A stretch of 64,000 nt of DNA. Source: Ignatzschineria sp. F8392. Lineage in GTDB: Bacteria; Pseudomonadota; Gammaproteobacteria; Cardiobacteriales; Wohlfahrtiimonadaceae. Within the stretch, counting starts at the first letter, position 1, and each line of letters begins with the position of its first letter. The position numbers were made by a program, and so were the translations under genes. Under the pieces are notes generated by a model. It made no database searches. It was not told where the DNA came from and was given only the letters and a program-made list of their open reading frames with translations. Below are positions 1 to 10,019 of this stretch, piece by piece. The DNA is taken from the NCBI RefSeq assembly GCF_002252045.1, contig NZ_NEFF01000001.1, forward strand, positions 806,001 to 870,000, in the 5' to 3' direction.

Positions 1-10
1 GGATGATAGA

Positions 11-39
11 AGAGGCTAGCTAGGACTAGCCTCTTTTTA
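11..39 (+). terminator. Rho-independent terminator of a gene left of the window
   Basis: Perfect 9-bp inverted repeat (agaggctag at 11-19, ctagcctct at 26-34) followed by a T run. Its polarity fits a plus-strand gene outside the window. Confidence 0.6.
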
Positions 40-65
40 TGGGAGATTATGGAAAAGAGCTCAAA

Positions 66-503
66 TTAGAAGTGAATAAAGGGGATCGCTTTTAGAATTA
101 CAAGGAAGACAACTAGCACTAAGATAACGCTTGGAATCTCATTGAAGTAACGATAAAACTTGTGGGAGTGATGATTTTTATCGTGACGGAAGATTAAGAC
201 ATAGCGATAGCAGTAGAAGTGGTAGATCAGAAGAAGAAAGACGAGTGTCAATTTAAAATGAAACCATCCCATCTTGAGAAGTGCCGGATTCTTCATCATT
301 AAAATCAATCCAAAGATGACGGTGAGAGCCCCCCCAATATTGGTCATGATCATCAATTTTTTCTCCATCACCTTAAATGTCTCACTAGTTGCGGGATTAC
401 TATTAGAGGCGTGATAGACAAAAATTCGGGGAAGGTAGAAGAGGCCAGCGAACCATGTGACCATAAAGATAATATGTAGCGCTTTGTAGACAAGATATGA
501 CAT
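66..503 (-). CDS. hemJ: HemJ-type protoporphyrinogen IX oxidase (UPF0093)
   Basis: 145-residue inner-membrane protein with four predicted membrane segments (about residues 5-25, 50-70, 78-100, 120-142). The start MSYLVYKALHII, a histidine near residue 10, and the WFAGLFYLPRIFVYH stretch are typical of HemJ, which oxidises protoporphyrinogen IX in haem synthesis in bacteria lacking HemG/HemY. Length matches the family. It stands alone on the minus strand, divergent from ispG. The plus-strand terminator at 11-39 lies just beyond its stop. The assignment rests on recalled family motifs. Confidence 0.85.
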   Translation of the reverse strand: MSYLVYKALHIIFMVTWFAGLFYLPRIFVYHASNSNPATSETFKVMEKKLMIMTNIGGALTVIFGLILMMKNPALLKMGWFHFKLTLVFLLLIYHFYCYRYVLIFRHDKNHHSHKFYRYFNEIPSVILVLVVFLVILKAIPFIHF

Positions 504-668
504 AAAATTTTATAACCTTATTTATAACCTTATATTAATGTGCCTGATGATTATATCTGATGATATTTTTCATATTCACGATTATAACAGAGATTCCTAA
601 CTGTCACCGATAAAGCAAAGGGATGAGGGAAAGAGGATGAAGTCTCGGGGGCAATCTTTTTCTCGATT

Positions 669-719
669 ATCAATCCCCATCGATCATCAATCTCCATTGG
701 CCATCAATTCTCAATAAAA
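669..719. repeat. Three degenerate 17-bp direct repeats in the hemJ-ispG intergenic region
   Basis: Units starting near 669, 686 and 703 share an atcaatcyccat-like core, with diverging last bases. They sit in the 353-bp divergent region 504-856. I see no gene in that region; it otherwise holds AT-rich sequence and presumably the promoters of hemJ and ispG. Confidence 0.45.
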
Positions 720-856
720 ATTCAATAAAAATTATCGATAACCAATGATAGAGGGTTGATAGATAAGAATCACCCACTCCCGATCTTGTGCTAAGGGCTT
801 ATTTTAGCGATAATGACCGGCATTGATAACTTTAGATCTTCAACAAAGGACTTTAT

Positions 857-2080
857 ATGGTTTTTACCATCAAAAGACGCCCCACAAGTCAGGTGATGGT
901 GGGAAATATTGGTATCGGCTCAGATTATCCCATCAGAGTTCAATCGATGACCAATACAAATACAGAAGATGTTGCGGCAACGGTGGCGCAGATTATTGAG
1001 CTAGCAGATGCTGGCTCTGAGCTTGTTCGTGTTACGGTTAATACCGAGTTAGCGGCAAAGGCAGTTCCCCATATTGTTGAGCAGTTAAGAGTTGCAGGAT
1101 ACGATACTCCCGTCGTGGGCGATTTTCATTTCAATGGGCATCGTCTTTTACAGGCTGAGCCAGAATGTGCTAAAGCGTTGGCTAAATTGCGAATTAATCC
1201 GGGCAATGTCGGGCGTGGAGCACGAAAAGATGAGCAATTTAGTGCAATTGTTGAAGAGGCACTTAAACACCAAAAGCCGGTTAGGATCGGAGTTAATTGG
1301 GGAAGTTTAGATCCCGAGGTACTAAAGCGCCTATGGGATGAGAATCTTAAAAAGGCGACTCCTTTAACAAATGATGAGTTGATGTGCGAAGCGATGATTG
1401 TCTCGGCGCTAGAAAGTATTGCTTTTGCGAAAGAGATAGGGATGACAGATGAAGATATTATCCTCTCTGTGAAAGTGAGTCAGAGCCAGCAGTTAATTAA
1501 GGTCTATCGTGATATCGCACCATTGACTCAGGTACCGCTCCATCTAGGTTTAACAGAAGCTGGGATGGGGATGAAGGGAACAGTGGCTTCAACTGCGGCA
1601 TTAGCCGTCTTACTTCAAGAAGGAATTGGTGATACCATTCGTATCTCTTTAACGCCGGAACCTAATGCCTCTCGGACCGAGGAAGTGCTCGTAGGGAAAG
1701 AGATTTTACAGAGTCTACAGATTCGTGCTTTTACCCCAAAAGTGGTCGCTTGCCCAGGATGTGGCCGAACAAGTAGTGATGATTTTCAACATTTAGCGCA
1801 AGATATCCAATCCTATATCGATAACAATATGCCTACTTGGAAGACCCAATATGAAGGGGTTGAGAAGATGGTGGTTGCAGTTATGGGATGTATTGTTAAC
1901 GGCCCTGGCGAATCTAAAATGGCGAATATCGGCATTAGTCTACCGGGGAATGGTGAGCGACCTGTCGCACCAGTCTATATTGATGGTGAACGATCAGTAA
2001 CCCTAAAGGGGGAGCAGATCGCTCAAGAATTTAAACAGATCATAAACGAATATATTAATGAGAAATATCGAAAACAGTAA
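857..2080 (+). CDS. ispG: 4-hydroxy-3-methylbut-2-enyl diphosphate synthase (IspG/GcpE)
   Basis: 407 residues, full length for bacterial IspG. The enzyme reduces 2-C-methyl-D-erythritol 2,4-cyclodiphosphate to HMBPP in the MEP isoprenoid pathway using a [4Fe-4S] cluster. Visible signatures: N-terminal barrel with [13 protein letters not shown] and [14 protein letters not shown], and the C-terminal cluster ligands in [10 protein letters not shown] (about residue 297) and [22 protein letters not shown]. The start ATG at 857 follows aaggac. The 3' end overlaps trmB by 23 bp, suggesting co-transcription. Confidence 0.97.
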   Translation: MVFTIKRRPTSQVMVGNIGIGSDYPIRVQSMTNTNTEDVAATVAQIIELADAGSELVRVTVNTELAAKAVPHIVEQLRVAGYDTPVVGDFHFNGHRLLQAEPECAKALAKLRINPGNVGRGARKDEQFSAIVEEALKHQKPVRIGVNWGSLDPEVLKRLWDENLKKATPLTNDELMCEAMIVSALESIAFAKEIGMTDEDIILSVKVSQSQQLIKVYRDIAPLTQVPLHLGLTEAGMGMKGTVASTAALAVLLQEGIGDTIRISLTPEPNASRTEEVLVGKEILQSLQIRAFTPKVVACPGCGRTSSDDFQHLAQDIQSYIDNNMPTWKTQYEGVEKMVVAVMGCIVNGPGESKMANIGISLPGNGERPVAPVYIDGERSVTLKGEQIAQEFKQIINEYINEKYRKQ

Positions 2081-2804
2081 TGAAGTGGTGCTCGAAAAGC
2101 ATGATGATGTAGTGAAGGATCAGCAAAAGGATCGTCCACTACGAACCGTTCGTTCATTTGTGAAGCGAGAAGGGCGACTAACAAAGGGGCAAGAGCGTAT
2201 CTTAGCAGAGAGTCCCTATCTTCTCTCTCATACAATTGTGGATGAGGTCTGGGATCTTGATCAGATTTTTGGCCGTCAAAACCGTGCTCGTACTTTAGAG
2301 ATCGGTTTTGGTGATGGGGCTTCGCTCTCTAAAATGGCAGAGAATGCACCAGAGCGTGACTTTTTAGGGATTGAAGTGCATCGTCCTGGCGTGGGAAGAT
2401 TGCTCTTAGATGTTGAAGAGAAGAATTTAAGTAATATTCGTGTTATCGATTATGATGCGGTTCATATCTTAAAGCATGCGATACCTGATGGTGCGCTCGA
2501 TTGTGTTCAGATCTTTTTTCCTGATCCATGGCATAAGAAGAAGCATCATAAGCGTCGTATTATTCAGCCTGAGTTTGTTGCACTCATTGCGAAAAAACTC
2601 TGTACAGGTGGTAGGCTCTGTTTAGCGACTGATTGGGAACCCTATGCAGAGCATATGATGGAGGTGATGCTCGCCGCCCCTGATTATGAAAATAGTGTGG
2701 AAGGCTTTATTGAAAACCCTACCCATCGTATGCCGACCAAATTTGAGGCAAGAGGGCGTCGTTTAGGTCATGGCGTTTGGGATCTTGTTTTTCTTAAGAG
2801 ATGA
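2058..2804 (+). CDS. trmB: tRNA (guanine-N7-)-methyltransferase TrmB
   Basis: 248 residues. Rossmann-fold SAM methyltransferase forming m7G46 in tRNA variable loops. SAM motif I is [11 protein letters not shown] (about residues 80-90), followed by [10 protein letters not shown] and the signature [15 protein letters not shown] (about 155-169); C-terminal [23 protein letters not shown] is also typical. The N-terminal ~40 residues are charged and variable. The start overlaps the end of ispG by 23 bp in another frame, so translation is probably coupled. Confidence 0.95.
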   Translation: MRNIENSNEVVLEKHDDVVKDQQKDRPLRTVRSFVKREGRLTKGQERILAESPYLLSHTIVDEVWDLDQIFGRQNRARTLEIGFGDGASLSKMAENAPERDFLGIEVHRPGVGRLLLDVEEKNLSNIRVIDYDAVHILKHAIPDGALDCVQIFFPDPWHKKKHHKRRIIQPEFVALIAKKLCTGGRLCLATDWEPYAEHMMEVMLAAPDYENSVEGFIENPTHRMPTKFEARGRRLGHGVWDLVFLKR

Positions 2805-2957
2805 TAATTTCTAAATAGCGTTTCTAGGTCTTCTAGATAGAGTAGAAGATATCTAGCTGCGCTTGATTATTGATGTATCAATAATATATTAATAACGTAT
2901 TAGCAATGTACTAGTAACGTATTACTGTAAAAGAACTGTAAAAGAGTGGAGGGCGTG

Positions 2958-4256
2958 ATGATTGATAGTGCTATGATTCTCGCTCTCTCGATCTTTATTT
3001 TTACAATGATACTGGTGATTTGGCAACCGAAAGGATTAGGAATTGGATATAGCGCCTCATTGGGCGCTATTTTCGCATTAGTTACCGGGACAATTGCGCT
3101 TTCAGATATTTGGATTGTCTGGGGGATTATTTGGAATGCTGTTTTAACCTTTATTGCGATTGTTATCATTACCATTGTTTTAGATAAAGCCAATTTCTTT
3201 CAATGGGCAGCACACCATATCACTCGTTTTGGTGGTGGCGTTGGCTTAAGACTCTTCTTTTTGATGATGCTTTTAGGCGCCTTGATCTCCGCTTTTTTTG
3301 CCAATGATGGTGCCGCGCTGATTTTAACACCGATTGTGATGGCAATTTTAGTGAAAGCGGGGGTCAGTCGTGCTTCAACATTGGCTTTTGTGATGGGGGC
3401 AGGATTTATTGCCGATACGGCAAGTCTCCCTTTTACAGTCTCTAACTTAGTAAATATTGTTTCTGCTGATTACTATGCGATCTCATTTGGGCGTTATGCG
3501 TCAGTTATGGTGCCGGTCAATATCGTCTCTATATTGATGACGATGTTAGTGTTAGGGCTCTTCTATCGCAGAGAGATCCGATTTCAATATCAACTTTTAG
3601 GTAATGAGCTTCTCCCTAGTAATGTTATTGAAGATAAACCTCTTTTTTGGGCTGGCTGGGTAACGTTGATTCTTTTGCTGATCGGTTTTTTTATCTCTGA
3701 TCACTATAAGATCCCGCTCAGTGTGATCGCCGGTGCCGGCGCGCTCTTTCTTCTCTATGTTGCCGGGAAACGGGGTGTAGTAGCACCTAAAAAAGTGCTT
3801 CTATTGGCGCCTTGGCAGATTGTTCTCTTCTCTTTGGGGATGTATCTGGTGGTCTTCGGTTTAAGAAATGCCGGACTGATGGCGTATCTGGTAATACTTC
3901 TTAATCAGTTAGTTGAAGCAGGGATCTGGAGCGCAACGATCGGGACCGGGCTCTTGTCGGCGCTTCTATCATCGGTCATGAATAATCTTCCTACCGTTTT
4001 AATTGGCGTTCTCTCAATCGATAGTTCTATTGCGACAGGTGTGACGAAAGAGGCAATGGTTTATGCCAATGTGATTGGTAGTGATCTCGGACCTAAGATT
4101 ACACCGATTGGTAGTCTAGCAACCCTGTTATGGTTACATGTATTGAGTCAGAATAATCTCAAAATTACTTGGGGTTACTACTTTAAAGTGGGAATTGTCT
4201 TAACATTACCTGTATTGTTAGTCACCCTTGTCGCTCTGGTTATTCGGTTATCGTAG
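2958..4256 (+). CDS. arsB: ArsB-type arsenite efflux permease
   Basis: 432 residues with about 11-12 membrane helices. Nearly every signature of E. coli ArsB is present: [33 protein letters not shown]-like [50 protein letters not shown] and the C-terminal [25 protein letters not shown]. It should export arsenite/antimonite across the inner membrane. ATG 2958 is preferred over the GTG at 2946 because gtggaggg lies just upstream of it. No arsR, arsC or arsA is visible, so this is an orphan pump. Its last 17 bp overlap the convergent greB. Confidence 0.93.
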   Translation: MIDSAMILALSIFIFTMILVIWQPKGLGIGYSASLGAIFALVTGTIALSDIWIVWGIIWNAVLTFIAIVIITIVLDKANFFQWAAHHITRFGGGVGLRLFFLMMLLGALISAFFANDGAALILTPIVMAILVKAGVSRASTLAFVMGAGFIADTASLPFTVSNLVNIVSADYYAISFGRYASVMVPVNIVSILMTMLVLGLFYRREIRFQYQLLGNELLPSNVIEDKPLFWAGWVTLILLLIGFFISDHYKIPLSVIAGAGALFLLYVAGKRGVVAPKKVLLLAPWQIVLFSLGMYLVVFGLRNAGLMAYLVILLNQLVEAGIWSATIGTGLLSALLSSVMNNLPTVLIGVLSIDSSIATGVTKEAMVYANVIGSDLGPKITPIGSLATLLWLHVLSQNNLKITWGYYFKVGIVLTLPVLLVTLVALVIRLS

Positions 4257-4758
4257 TTGCCGGGATCTTCTCTTTGATCTCTTCCGGCGTGCCATAGAAG
4301 ATATCATCAATATACCAACGCTTTGAGAGATGCTCTGTTCTAACAAAGAGCTCATCATCGATCTCTTTTCCTAAGCAGGCTTTAGCAATGGGGGAGTTGA
4401 CGGAGGAGTAATCTTTATGATGCGCGATCTCATCTGCACCAACAATGCGAAAAAATAGGCGATTTTCATCATCATCGACTAAGGTGACCCAAGCGCCAAA
4501 ATAGACTTTTCCTTCCTGTTGAGGAGAGTAGGGAACAGGGCGAAGAACCTCAAGACGCTTCCGAAGATGCCGAACGCGACGATCGATTTCACGTAGTTTC
4601 TGCTTATTAAACTGATAGTCGGCATTTTCCGAGCGATCGCCTAATCCGGCAGCCCAAGTCACCTTCTGTGTGATCTCGGGGCGTTCAATTCGCCAAAGAT
4701 AATCGAGCTCCTTTTGCAGAATCTCCATCCCTTCTTGTGTGATTAAGTTGATAGCCAT
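4240..4758 (-). CDS. greB: Transcript cleavage factor GreB
   Basis: 172 residues. GreB enters the RNA polymerase secondary channel and stimulates cleavage of backtracked RNA. The N-terminal coiled coil carries the acidic tip in [10 protein letters not shown] (about residues 40-49) and a basic patch [15 protein letters not shown]; the C-terminal FKBP-like domain contains [14 protein letters not shown] and [15 protein letters not shown]. The RRVRHL-R basic segment favours GreB over GreA. It is convergent with arsB, overlapping its stop by 17 bp, and lies 48 bp downstream of the helicase-like gene on the same strand. Confidence 0.93.
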   Translation of the reverse strand: MAINLITQEGMEILQKELDYLWRIERPEITQKVTWAAGLGDRSENADYQFNKQKLREIDRRVRHLRKRLEVLRPVPYSPQQEGKVYFGAWVTLVDDDENRLFFRIVGADEIAHHKDYSSVNSPIAKACLGKEIDDELFVRTEHLSKRWYIDDIFYGTPEEIKEKIPATTITE

Positions 4759-4806
4759 GATAAACCTCTGTTTTTGATCTATTTTTTAATCTCTATTTCT
4801 TAATCT

Positions 4807-6831
4807 CTATTTCTTTCTACCACGTGTTCTTGGTCGATTATTTCTACCTCGGCGATTATTGGTCGAGGTATTTGAGTTGGGTGTCTGATTAGTATTAGGG
4901 CTCAATCCTTGGGTTAAATTTTGGATAAAATTACCATCTGATGATTGACCTAATCCCCCTGGAACGCCGAAAGGATCGCGATTTCTTCTACGATTTTCCC
5001 GCGCGATATTTGCTTCAAATGAGCCTGACTCAAAGGGGAGTCGATTTTTATTGACGATCTCATCGTGATTATTGCTGAAGAAATCGCTTTGGCTCTCACC
5101 TTTTGGCGCCGATTGAGCGGAAGGTGTTGGTTGATTCTCTCGATCATCCCGGCGACGACGAGCTGTGCGCGGCTTGACTTCACGTTTGACGCGTTCTTGA
5201 CGCTTAACACGTCCACGGCGTGGTGTTCGTTCTTCACGTGTACTATTTTGAGCGCTCTGGGTATTCTCTTGAGCATTCTCTTCAATATTATTGGTGGTTT
5301 GAGATTGTGACTCTACTCTATTTTCGGCTACTTTTGCCTCGTGCTCTTCAGTGGCTTCAGGAGCAGGATTATTTTTAGAGGTGCGTGCTCTATGATCTCG
5401 GCGATTGCGTTGGTCTCTACCATCACGATTCTCTCGATGATTGTTATTTCGATTACTCTCTCCACGGCTTTGACGCTTTGGTGGTTTGATATCGACCATT
5501 TCGATAGGAAGATGAAGGTCGGGGTACTCTTCAAAGAGTGCATCGACCCATACCTGGTCATTTTCAGAAGCGATCGAGATAAAGTGTTGTGGGTTAAATT
5601 TTTGCTGAACAAACTGTAAGCGCTCCTCATATTCAGCATAAACAGTAGGAAAATCGAGGAAGAAGACGGCATCACATTTTGTAATCTTATCCGCAAAATC
5701 TTGAACGACACGATGCATTAAAATCAAGGTGTTAAATTGCCCTTCATGATAGCGATCAAAGAGACTATTGGCTGTTTCATCATCGATCTTTTCATGCACA
5801 ATACGGCTACGAATACGCGCACGATAGAGATATTTCTCTAATAGGCGAGCTGATTGTCGATTGTGGGTGATCACTAATACATCTTGAAGATTATGTTCTC
5901 GGATATAATCACGAATATATTGACGCTGTAAATTTCTGGGAACCATTGCAATAAAGGTGCCACCTGTACTCTGTTGCTCTTTTGAAGCGGTCGACTCTGC
6001 GTCTTTTTGAGTCTCTTTCTTTGCTTTCTCTTTTATCTCTTCTTTTACTTCTTTTACTTCTTTTACCTCTTCTTTGCTCTCTTCCTTTTTATGGCTACTA
6101 AGACTAATTTTCATCCCTTTCTTAGCTGCAGGTTTTGTATTCGATGAAGGTCTAGTCTCTGCTGTTGCTGATGCTATCTCTTCAATATCAACATCAATAT
6201 CGTTATTAGCTTTAGCTTTAGTTACAACTTCTACCTGGCTATTAGGAACATTGATAATATTGATATTAACGGCTTTTTCTATTTTTTCCTTCGGAAGAGA
6301 GGCTAAGATCGGCTCGCTAATTTCAGAAAAACAGGTAGCTAGAAAATAGGAAGGATGATTTTCAAAACTTTCGATGAGATAACTGCGATTTTGTTCTTCG
6401 AGGAAGAAGAGATCATCGATAAGTGCAATCGGTACTGCTTGATCGACAATGATACAGTCGAAGTTTGCTGGATTGAAGGGTTGTCTGCGCATCGCATCGA
6501 GTGAGAAGAGAGTATAGGGCGCGATAATGAGATCAGAAGCTGAGATATTGATAGGCTTATCCGCATCTTTTGGAAATAGTGTGTTGACGCTCAGTTTAGG
6601 ATCGAGTGCTTCAAGAAAGAGCTTAAGGAAGATGGTATCACTGATAGAGCGAGTAATAATTAAACCGCTCGTGAGTAACTTCAGAGTGAAGAGTCGAGAG
6701 AGTTGAACCAAGATAACCGAAGGTGGAAGAATCTCTTCTACCTCTAAAGGGGCTTTCTGCTCTAATAGGGACTTTCCTCTGACAGAGAAGGTGTTCCAAC
6801 GTGATAATATCGTCTCTTGTGTCGAATTCAT
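4807..6831 (-). CDS. Degenerate DEAD-box helicase-like protein with long basic/Arg-rich tail
   Basis: 674 residues. About residues 30-190 resemble a RecA-like helicase domain, but motif I (GxGKT) is absent and the DEAD position reads VDQA. A low-complexity insert rich in Lys/Glu follows (about 215-290). A second RecA-like domain (about 290-440) retains helicase C-terminal features: DVLVITHNRQSARLLEKYL, MHRVVQDFADKITKCDAVFFLDFP. Residues 450-674 are disordered, Arg/Asn/Gln-rich and end in RRGRNNRPRTRGRKK, a likely RNA-binding tail. I infer an RNA-binding paralogue that has lost ATPase activity; its function is unknown. The frame is uninterrupted, so it looks maintained. Confidence 0.55.
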   Translation of the reverse strand: MNSTQETILSRWNTFSVRGKSLLEQKAPLEVEEILPPSVILVQLSRLFTLKLLTSGLIITRSISDTIFLKLFLEALDPKLSVNTLFPKDADKPINISASDLIIAPYTLFSLDAMRRQPFNPANFDCIIVDQAVPIALIDDLFFLEEQNRSYLIESFENHPSYFLATCFSEISEPILASLPKEKIEKAVNINIINVPNSQVEVVTKAKANNDIDVDIEEIASATAETRPSSNTKPAAKKGMKISLSSHKKEESKEEVKEVKEVKEEIKEKAKKETQKDAESTASKEQQSTGGTFIAMVPRNLQRQYIRDYIREHNLQDVLVITHNRQSARLLEKYLYRARIRSRIVHEKIDDETANSLFDRYHEGQFNTLILMHRVVQDFADKITKCDAVFFLDFPTVYAEYEERLQFVQQKFNPQHFISIASENDQVWVDALFEEYPDLHLPIEMVDIKPPKRQSRGESNRNNNHRENRDGRDQRNRRDHRARTSKNNPAPEATEEHEAKVAENRVESQSQTTNNIEENAQENTQSAQNSTREERTPRRGRVKRQERVKREVKPRTARRRRDDRENQPTPSAQSAPKGESQSDFFSNNHDEIVNKNRLPFESGSFEANIARENRRRNRDPFGVPGGLGQSSDGNFIQNLTQGLSPNTNQTPNSNTSTNNRRGRNNRPRTRGRKK

Positions 6832-7987
6832 ATAATCTTTTTCTAAGTTGTCTTTGTGGTTGTAATTTTAATTGTGATTGTAGTTGTAGTTGTCATTTAG
6901 GTCCCTAATAGGACTTAAATATCTATCTTAAGTATCCATTAAGTATCTACCAACTAGGTATTTAATATGTATCAATATAGGAGAGAATCAAACTTCTTCT
7001 TTTTCTTTAGATTCTGCAATAAACCATACACTTACTCTTAAGAGCTTGCTTTAACCTTGGTCAACTTTAATCTTGATCAACACCGATGTTGATGCGATTA
7101 ATTTTGATGAAGAACAAGATATCGACCAATAAGGCACTACAGCTCTCTACTGTTTAAATTTTTTAAAATTTTTTTTAAATTCTTTAAATTTTTACTCAAA
7201 ACTCTTTTAACAATTCTTTCAAAATAGACTTCTAAATTGCTTAAAGTTCTGTAATTCTCTTTTTGAGATCGATGCCTGCCATTTAATGGGGAAGCAACGT
7301 TATTATTTGTACTTAATTTTTATTTAGTTTTAGTTTGAGCTCTATCGTTTGAGCTATTTAACCTTGAGTTATTTCACATTTTAAGTTTTTTAGCTCTCTT
7401 CTCAATGCTTATAAACTTGCTTTAATTTTGTAGCATTTAAGGATCGAGACCACTTAATAAATCTTCTCATTGGAGTAGTGATTTTATAATATGACGATTG
7501 AATGAGTATTGTAAATCGATAACGATATAAAATCTCTCTATAAATCGATAGGTGAAGCGCTAGATCAAGCATTATATTTCGCTATCAAGTTTATATCTCT
7601 ATCTTCTATCCCTGTCTATGTTTATGGATATTAATGGTGTCAAAGTAATAGATCGTAACATCGTTATCTATAATGTCATTTAATCTAATCTATAGGAGAT
7701 TCTATAATAGATCTTATGCTTTAAGCGTGCGGTTGCTATTTTAAGCAGTCTCTATTTAAGTGTTATATCTGGTATAGATATTATTCATACTTGATCTGCT
7801 TTATAGCGCTCTATTTATCGCCACCTGCAATCGATAGATGTGACACTCAACTTCAATCTTTGATAACGCTTTATAATTTAGCACGATAAGGGTAGAATGA
7901 AAAGCTCGTATTTGAATATATAGTGTCTACAACAGTATCTACCATTCCGGGCTCCGGAACGACTTATGGGAAAGGATTGATAAGAGT
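6832..7987. other. 1.16-kb intergenic region without a recognisable gene
   Basis: Strongly AT-rich, with no open frame of gene quality on either strand and no tRNA. Small dyads are visible, such as atcaaca/tgttgat around 7076-7093, and poly-T stretches at 7160-7200. The last ~100 bp before lapA probably hold its promoter. Confidence 0.4.
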
Positions 7988-8287
7988 ATGAAGCGAATCT
8001 ACTTTTGGTTGAAATTGGCGATTTGGTTACTGATTTTTGCGGTAATGTTTATCATTTTCTATGTGAATCGTCATAGTGATGTCACCTTCAATTATCTGTT
8101 AGGTGAAGCAACAATTAATACCTCCCTCTTTATCTGTATTGTCTTTATTGTGGGGGCGATTTTTACAATCGCTGTTCTTGCATTGCTCAATGTTTCTCGA
8201 CTCTTCCAACATCTCTCCCTGAAAAGCTCTGTGAAGAAGCTTGAAAGAGAGAATGCAGAGTTAAAGCGTAAAACGCATGTACTTTAA
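7988..8287 (+). CDS. lapA: LapA-family inner-membrane protein (YciS-like)
   Basis: 99 residues with two membrane helices (about 8-26 and 43-66) and a C-terminal coiled coil (KKLERENAELKRK). LapA pairs with LapB in control of lipopolysaccharide assembly and LpxC turnover. FYVNRHSDVTFNYLLGE matches the family's inter-helix segment. lapB follows 177 bp downstream, the usual neighbourhood. The start ATG 7988 is preceded by gaaaggattgataag. Confidence 0.85.
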   Translation: MKRIYFWLKLAIWLLIFAVMFIIFYVNRHSDVTFNYLLGEATINTSLFICIVFIVGAIFTIAVLALLNVSRLFQHLSLKSSVKKLERENAELKRKTHVL

Positions 8288-8419
8288 TCAATAGAGCTTT
8301 AATAGAGCATGAGTGAGATGGATCAGTTTTTAGAGGAGCAGAGCGATTTTGATTTCTAGAGTAATCGGTATAAGCGCCACAACCTCTCTACAAAAAAGAG
8401 CCTCTTCGATAAGCAGATT

Positions 8420-8443
8420 CCCCTACCATGATCGTGATAGGGG
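8420..8443. other. 24-bp imperfect palindrome between lapA and lapB
   Basis: ccccta (8420-8425) pairs with tagggg (8438-8443), and cat/gtg inside extends the dyad. No T run follows, so it is more likely an mRNA hairpin or operator than a terminator. Confidence 0.35.
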
Positions 8444-8464
8444 AGTCATTGTTGCAATTTAATT

Positions 8465-9628
8465 ATGCTTGAATATATCTGGTTACTTCTACCATTAGGC
8501 TTACTGATTGGCTGGCTTGCAGCGAAGCGAGATAACGTCAAAAAGCAGAAGATGCTCCGTTATCTCAATCTCCGCTACTTTATTGAAGAGAGTCAGGAGG
8601 TCGATGAATCGTTACTAACGCTCCCTCCAGATTTCGATGCTGATAACTTACGATTTAGCCTGATGTTAGGGGATCTTTTTAGAAAACGAGGAGAGATCGA
8701 TAAAGCGATCAATCTTCATGAATACTTGATTAAGGAAGCTCCTACGAAAGCATTAACGGAGAAGGTCTATCTCTCTTTAGCGGAAGATTATCTTGCTGCC
8801 GGCATGCTTGATCGTGCCGAGAGTACACTTCGTCAACTTCTTGAGTCGGCAGAGTATCGAGATCTTGCTCTCCTCAAGTTAACAAAGATCTATAAGCAGC
8901 AACGAGAATGGTTGCAGAGTATTGCGATGCTCGAGCAGATGGAGTCGCTCACACCTCTTTTAAAAGCAGAGATGGCACATCTCTATTGTGAATTAGCGGA
9001 AGAAGCATTGGCAGAGAAGAGTGCAACAGGGTTAGAGCGCGTGATGCTGTGGCTCGATAAAGCTTATAAGGCAGATAAAAACTGTGTTAGAGCAACTTTG
9101 ATTCGAGCTTATGGCCTCTATCAATATGAGCAATATGCCTTAGCCTTAGAGACATTATTGGAGATTGAGCGACAAGAGATTAAGCTGATTCCACTTATTG
9201 TTCCGATCGTTTATGAACTCTACCATCTACAAAGTCGAGAAGAAGATTTTCTCACTTGGTTAGAAGCGGTGATCGCTAAAAATCACCATATTATGTTAAA
9301 GGTTTGGAAGACGCATTACCTTATTTTGCATCAATCATTTGAGGCGGGGATCAATTATCTACAATCATCTCTCAAGCGAGATCCTAATTTATTGGGGCTA
9401 ACAATTCTCAATCAACTACAAAAATATTGTCAAGAGAGTGAATCTGCGCGATTGATCGATCAAACATTTCAGGAGATGCTCGATCGTTATGCGCAGTTTC
9501 AGTGTGATTCTTGTGGCTATACGACAAAGACCTTACAGTGGAGTTGCCCAAGTTGCTTTGAGTGGAATCGCTCTATGCCGGTAGAAGATATCGTCGCGTT
9601 AAAAGTTAAACATCACGGTTCCGCTTAA
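8465..9628 (+). CDS. lapB: Lipopolysaccharide assembly protein LapB (YciM)
   Basis: 387 residues. N-terminal membrane anchor (about 3-19, LLPLGLLIGWLAA), then tandem TPR units (LGDLFRKRGEIDKAINLHEYLI, LAEDYLAAGMLDRAESTLRQLL and others) and a C-terminal rubredoxin-like metal site with CDSCGY and CPSCFEW. LapB couples LPS synthesis to FtsH-mediated degradation of LpxC. Length and domain order match E. coli LapB (389 residues). It is downstream of lapA. Confidence 0.95.
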   Translation: MLEYIWLLLPLGLLIGWLAAKRDNVKKQKMLRYLNLRYFIEESQEVDESLLTLPPDFDADNLRFSLMLGDLFRKRGEIDKAINLHEYLIKEAPTKALTEKVYLSLAEDYLAAGMLDRAESTLRQLLESAEYRDLALLKLTKIYKQQREWLQSIAMLEQMESLTPLLKAEMAHLYCELAEEALAEKSATGLERVMLWLDKAYKADKNCVRATLIRAYGLYQYEQYALALETLLEIERQEIKLIPLIVPIVYELYHLQSREEDFLTWLEAVIAKNHHIMLKVWKTHYLILHQSFEAGINYLQSSLKRDPNLLGLTILNQLQKYCQESESARLIDQTFQEMLDRYAQFQCDSCGYTTKTLQWSCPSCFEWNRSMPVEDIVALKVKHHGSA

Positions 9629-9754
9629 ATTTTGCCTCTCTTTTACTCAAAGAGCGACTAATTTTAAAACAGCACTTTGAGGGAGGTGATTGTATAGCTT
9701 ATTCTTTTTCTCCTTATCTTTATGTAAAGATGAATTAAGCACCTGAATTAGGCT

Positions 9755-9780
9755 CTCTTTTCGAAAAAGAGGTGTATAAT
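9755..9780 (+). promoter_or_regulatory. Candidate -10 box with adjoining inverted repeat
   Basis: A perfect TATAAT lies at 9775-9780, preceded by the inverted repeat ctctttt-cga-aaaagag (9755-9771), which may be an operator. The -35 is poor. It lies in the 391-bp gap 9629-10019 upstream of the permease gene, where I see no gene. Confidence 0.35.
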
Positions 9781-10019
9781 GTGCGCGTAATAGATGAGGC
9801 TGATATTGAATCTCTAATCTCGAATCTCGAATCACGATAATCTCTAACCTTGGATAATATCAACAATGATTAATATCGATATTATTTTGAGGACTATTAC
9901 TGCTAGGTAACTTTACAGAAGGGTCATTATAGATACGATCTTTCTGCTCTTGTTTCATCGCTATAATAGGGCAGCCTCTCTAGTTGTACCGCTTTTTTAT
10001 TACTCTTGAGAGACCTCTA

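Noticed and set aside
2023-2235. 70-residue minus-strand frame across ispG/trmB
   Set aside because: Antisense to two strongly supported genes, with no RBS.
4950-6566. Several open frames overlapping the helicase-like gene on both strands
   Set aside because: They overlap a 674-residue open frame with recognisable domains, lack RBSs and reflect its repetitive Arg/Ser codons.
6832-7987. Pseudogene in the long intergenic region
   Set aside because: I could not read any recognisable protein fragment in any frame, so I do not claim one.
9647-9835. 62-residue minus-strand frame between lapB and the permease gene
   Set aside because: Poor composition, no RBS, and overlaps a good -10 box.
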